Below are positions 4,294 through 5,254 of a DNA stretch of 5,254 nucleotides, piece after piece. The notes beneath the pieces are model-generated. The model saw nothing but the letters and a program-made list of their open reading frames with translations, did no database searches and was not told the DNA's origin. The DNA is taken from contig CALPMD020000116.1 of NCBI GenBank assembly GCA_943324575.2, positions 1-5,254 on the forward strand, given 5' to 3'. The position numbers and the translations under genes were made by a program. Numbering within the stretch: position 1 is the stretch's first letter; every line of letters begins with the position of its first letter. This DNA is from Akkermansia muciniphila. Lineage in GTDB: Bacteria > Verrucomicrobiota > Verrucomicrobiia > Verrucomicrobiales > Akkermansiaceae.

Positions 4294-5238
4294 ATGTTAC
4301 CGCACAATCTATGGCTCTGGATCGGGTTCAACGTCTTTGTCCTCATCATGCTCGCGCTTGATTTGGGCGTCTTTCACCGCAAGACTCATGTCGTCACTCT
4401 AAAGGAGTCGATTACCTGGACAGCAGTCTGGGTGGTCATGGCGTTGCTATTTAACTTGGGAATCGCCCATTTCATGGGGAATGATAAAGGGTTGGAATTT
4501 TTCACCGGCTACGTAATCGAGAAGTCGCTGAGCGTGGACAACGTCTTTATCTTTGCGCTGCTTTTCTCGTATTTTGCGGTGCCCGCGCTCTATCAGCACA
4601 AGGTTCTGTTCTGGGGGGTCTTCGGCGCGCTGGTCATGCGTGCCGTCATGATCGCGCTCGGGGCCAAGTTGATCGCCGAATTCGCATGGATCATCTACGT
4701 CTTCGGCGCATTCCTCGTCCTCACGGGGGTGAAAATGATCGTCAAGCGGGAGGAGGAAATCCACCCCGAGAGAAATCCCGTGGTGCGCTTTTTCAAGCGC
4801 TTCATCCCATCCACCAGCGACTTTCGCGGTGACAAGTTTTTCGTGCGTGAAAATGGCGTCCTCATGGCCACGCCGCTCTTCGTGGTTCTCATCCTCGTGG
4901 AGATTTCCGATCTGATCTTCGCGGTCGATTCGATTCCGGCAATCTTTGCTGTCACCAAGGATCCCTTCATCGTCTACACCTCGAATGTCTTTGCGATCCT
5001 CGGCCTGCGTTCGCTCTATTTCGCCCTTGCCGGGGTGCTCGACAAGTTCCACTATCTCAAGGTGGGTCTCGGAGTGGTATTGTCCTTTGTCGGGGTTAAA
5101 ATGCTGCTCGCCCATTCGACCTGGAAGATCGACACCCACATCTCGCTGGGGGTGATCATCGTGGTGCTGGCGGCTTCGGTAGTGGCTTCCCTCGTCTGGC
5201 CGAAAAAGTCGGCTGTTGATGAGCTTGATCGGCCATGA
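4294..5238 (+). CDS. alx: TerC/Alx-family integral membrane metal-homeostasis protein
   Basis: This 314-residue inner-membrane protein closely resembles E. coli Alx (about 320 residues), a TerC-family protein linked to manganese homeostasis, alkaline induction and, for the family name, tellurite resistance. About nine hydrophobic segments can be seen (roughly 5-25, 41-60, 72-98, 104-124, 128-149, 194-222, 228-249, 255-273, 283-302). The two family signatures are present: EKSLSVDNVF at 76-85 (E76, D82, N83) and the second-half repeat EISDLIFAVDSIPAIFAVT at 203-221 (E203, D206, D212). These acidic membrane residues are thought to bind the metal ion. A charged loop (150-193) joins the halves and includes KFFVRENG (181-188), also typical of Alx. 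ATG at 4294 fits the family start. The 44-bp upstream gap has no room for a yybP-ykoY manganese riboswitch. Family assignment is firm; the substrate is inferred. Confidence 0.95.
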   Translation: MLPHNLWLWIGFNVFVLIMLALDLGVFHRKTHVVTLKESITWTAVWVVMALLFNLGIAHFMGNDKGLEFFTGYVIEKSLSVDNVFIFALLFSYFAVPALYQHKVLFWGVFGALVMRAVMIALGAKLIAEFAWIIYVFGAFLVLTGVKMIVKREEEIHPERNPVVRFFKRFIPSTSDFRGDKFFVRENGVLMATPLFVVLILVEISDLIFAVDSIPAIFAVTKDPFIVYTSNVFAILGLRSLYFALAGVLDKFHYLKVGLGVVLSFVGVKMLLAHSTWKIDTHISLGVIIVVLAASVVASLVWPKKSAVDELDRP

Positions 5239-5254
5239 TTGTGGTAGTGTGCCC

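Noticed and set aside
4447..5139. Long open frame of 230 codons antisense to the alx-like gene
   Set aside because: It mirrors the codon bias of the strong membrane-protein gene on the plus strand, has a His/Asp/Glu-rich composition typical of antisense translation of a hydrophobic protein, and shows no domain.

Overview
The window is a gene-dense piece of bacterial chromosome, about 55% G+C by eye, with seven protein genes, no RNA gene, no CRISPR array and no insertion sequence. Five genes lie on the minus strand (from right to left: an NhaR-type LysR regulator, a small lipoprotein, a DEAD-box RNA helicase, a secreted protein of unknown function and a coiled-coil protein of unknown function). 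Two lie on the plus strand (a short HPF/RaiA-type ribosome-associated protein and a TerC/Alx-type membrane protein). The two blocks diverge from an 83-bp A+T-rich gap at 3846-3928. The gene types, the Tyr/His-rich lipoprotein and the general lack of Shine-Dalgarno motifs would fit a Gram-negative bacterium of the Verrucomicrobiota/Planctomycetota kind. This is a low-confidence inference, because no ribosomal or phylogenetic marker gene is present.

Left end (1-1351): a 9-bp tandem repeat (13 perfect units plus degenerate ends) runs straight into the stop codon of the 170-residue coiled-coil protein. Upstream of that gene comes a secreted protein of about 157 residues whose start is set by the only good Shine-Dalgarno motif in the window. 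The gap between it and the helicase (1211-1351) holds a weak promoter, an 8-bp direct repeat with 21-bp spacing, and one arm of a 10-bp inverted repeat whose other arm spans the helicase stop codon.

Centre (1352-2909): a core-only DEAD-box helicase with every motif intact begins at a TTG codon. Its short upstream region can form a hairpin whose C-rich loop is complementary to a G-run just upstream of it, so a pseudoknot or switch is possible. Next comes an 86-residue lipoprotein with a glycine-zipper-like segment and a Tyr/His/Arg-rich tail.

Right (2910-5254): the NhaR-family regulator is transcribed away from the hpf-like and alx-like genes. The known roles of relatives (NhaR: sodium and alkaline response; Alx/TerC: manganese homeostasis and alkaline induction; HPF: ribosome hibernation under stress) suggest an ion/pH-stress module. 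The divergent layout supports this, but it remains an inference. The alx-like gene has its own promoter-like sequence that would give a leader of only about 8 nt, and its 44-bp upstream gap leaves no room for the manganese riboswitch that controls alx in E. coli. No new kind of system is demonstrated here; the best leads are the repeat array, the helicase leader RNA and the divergent regulator pair.
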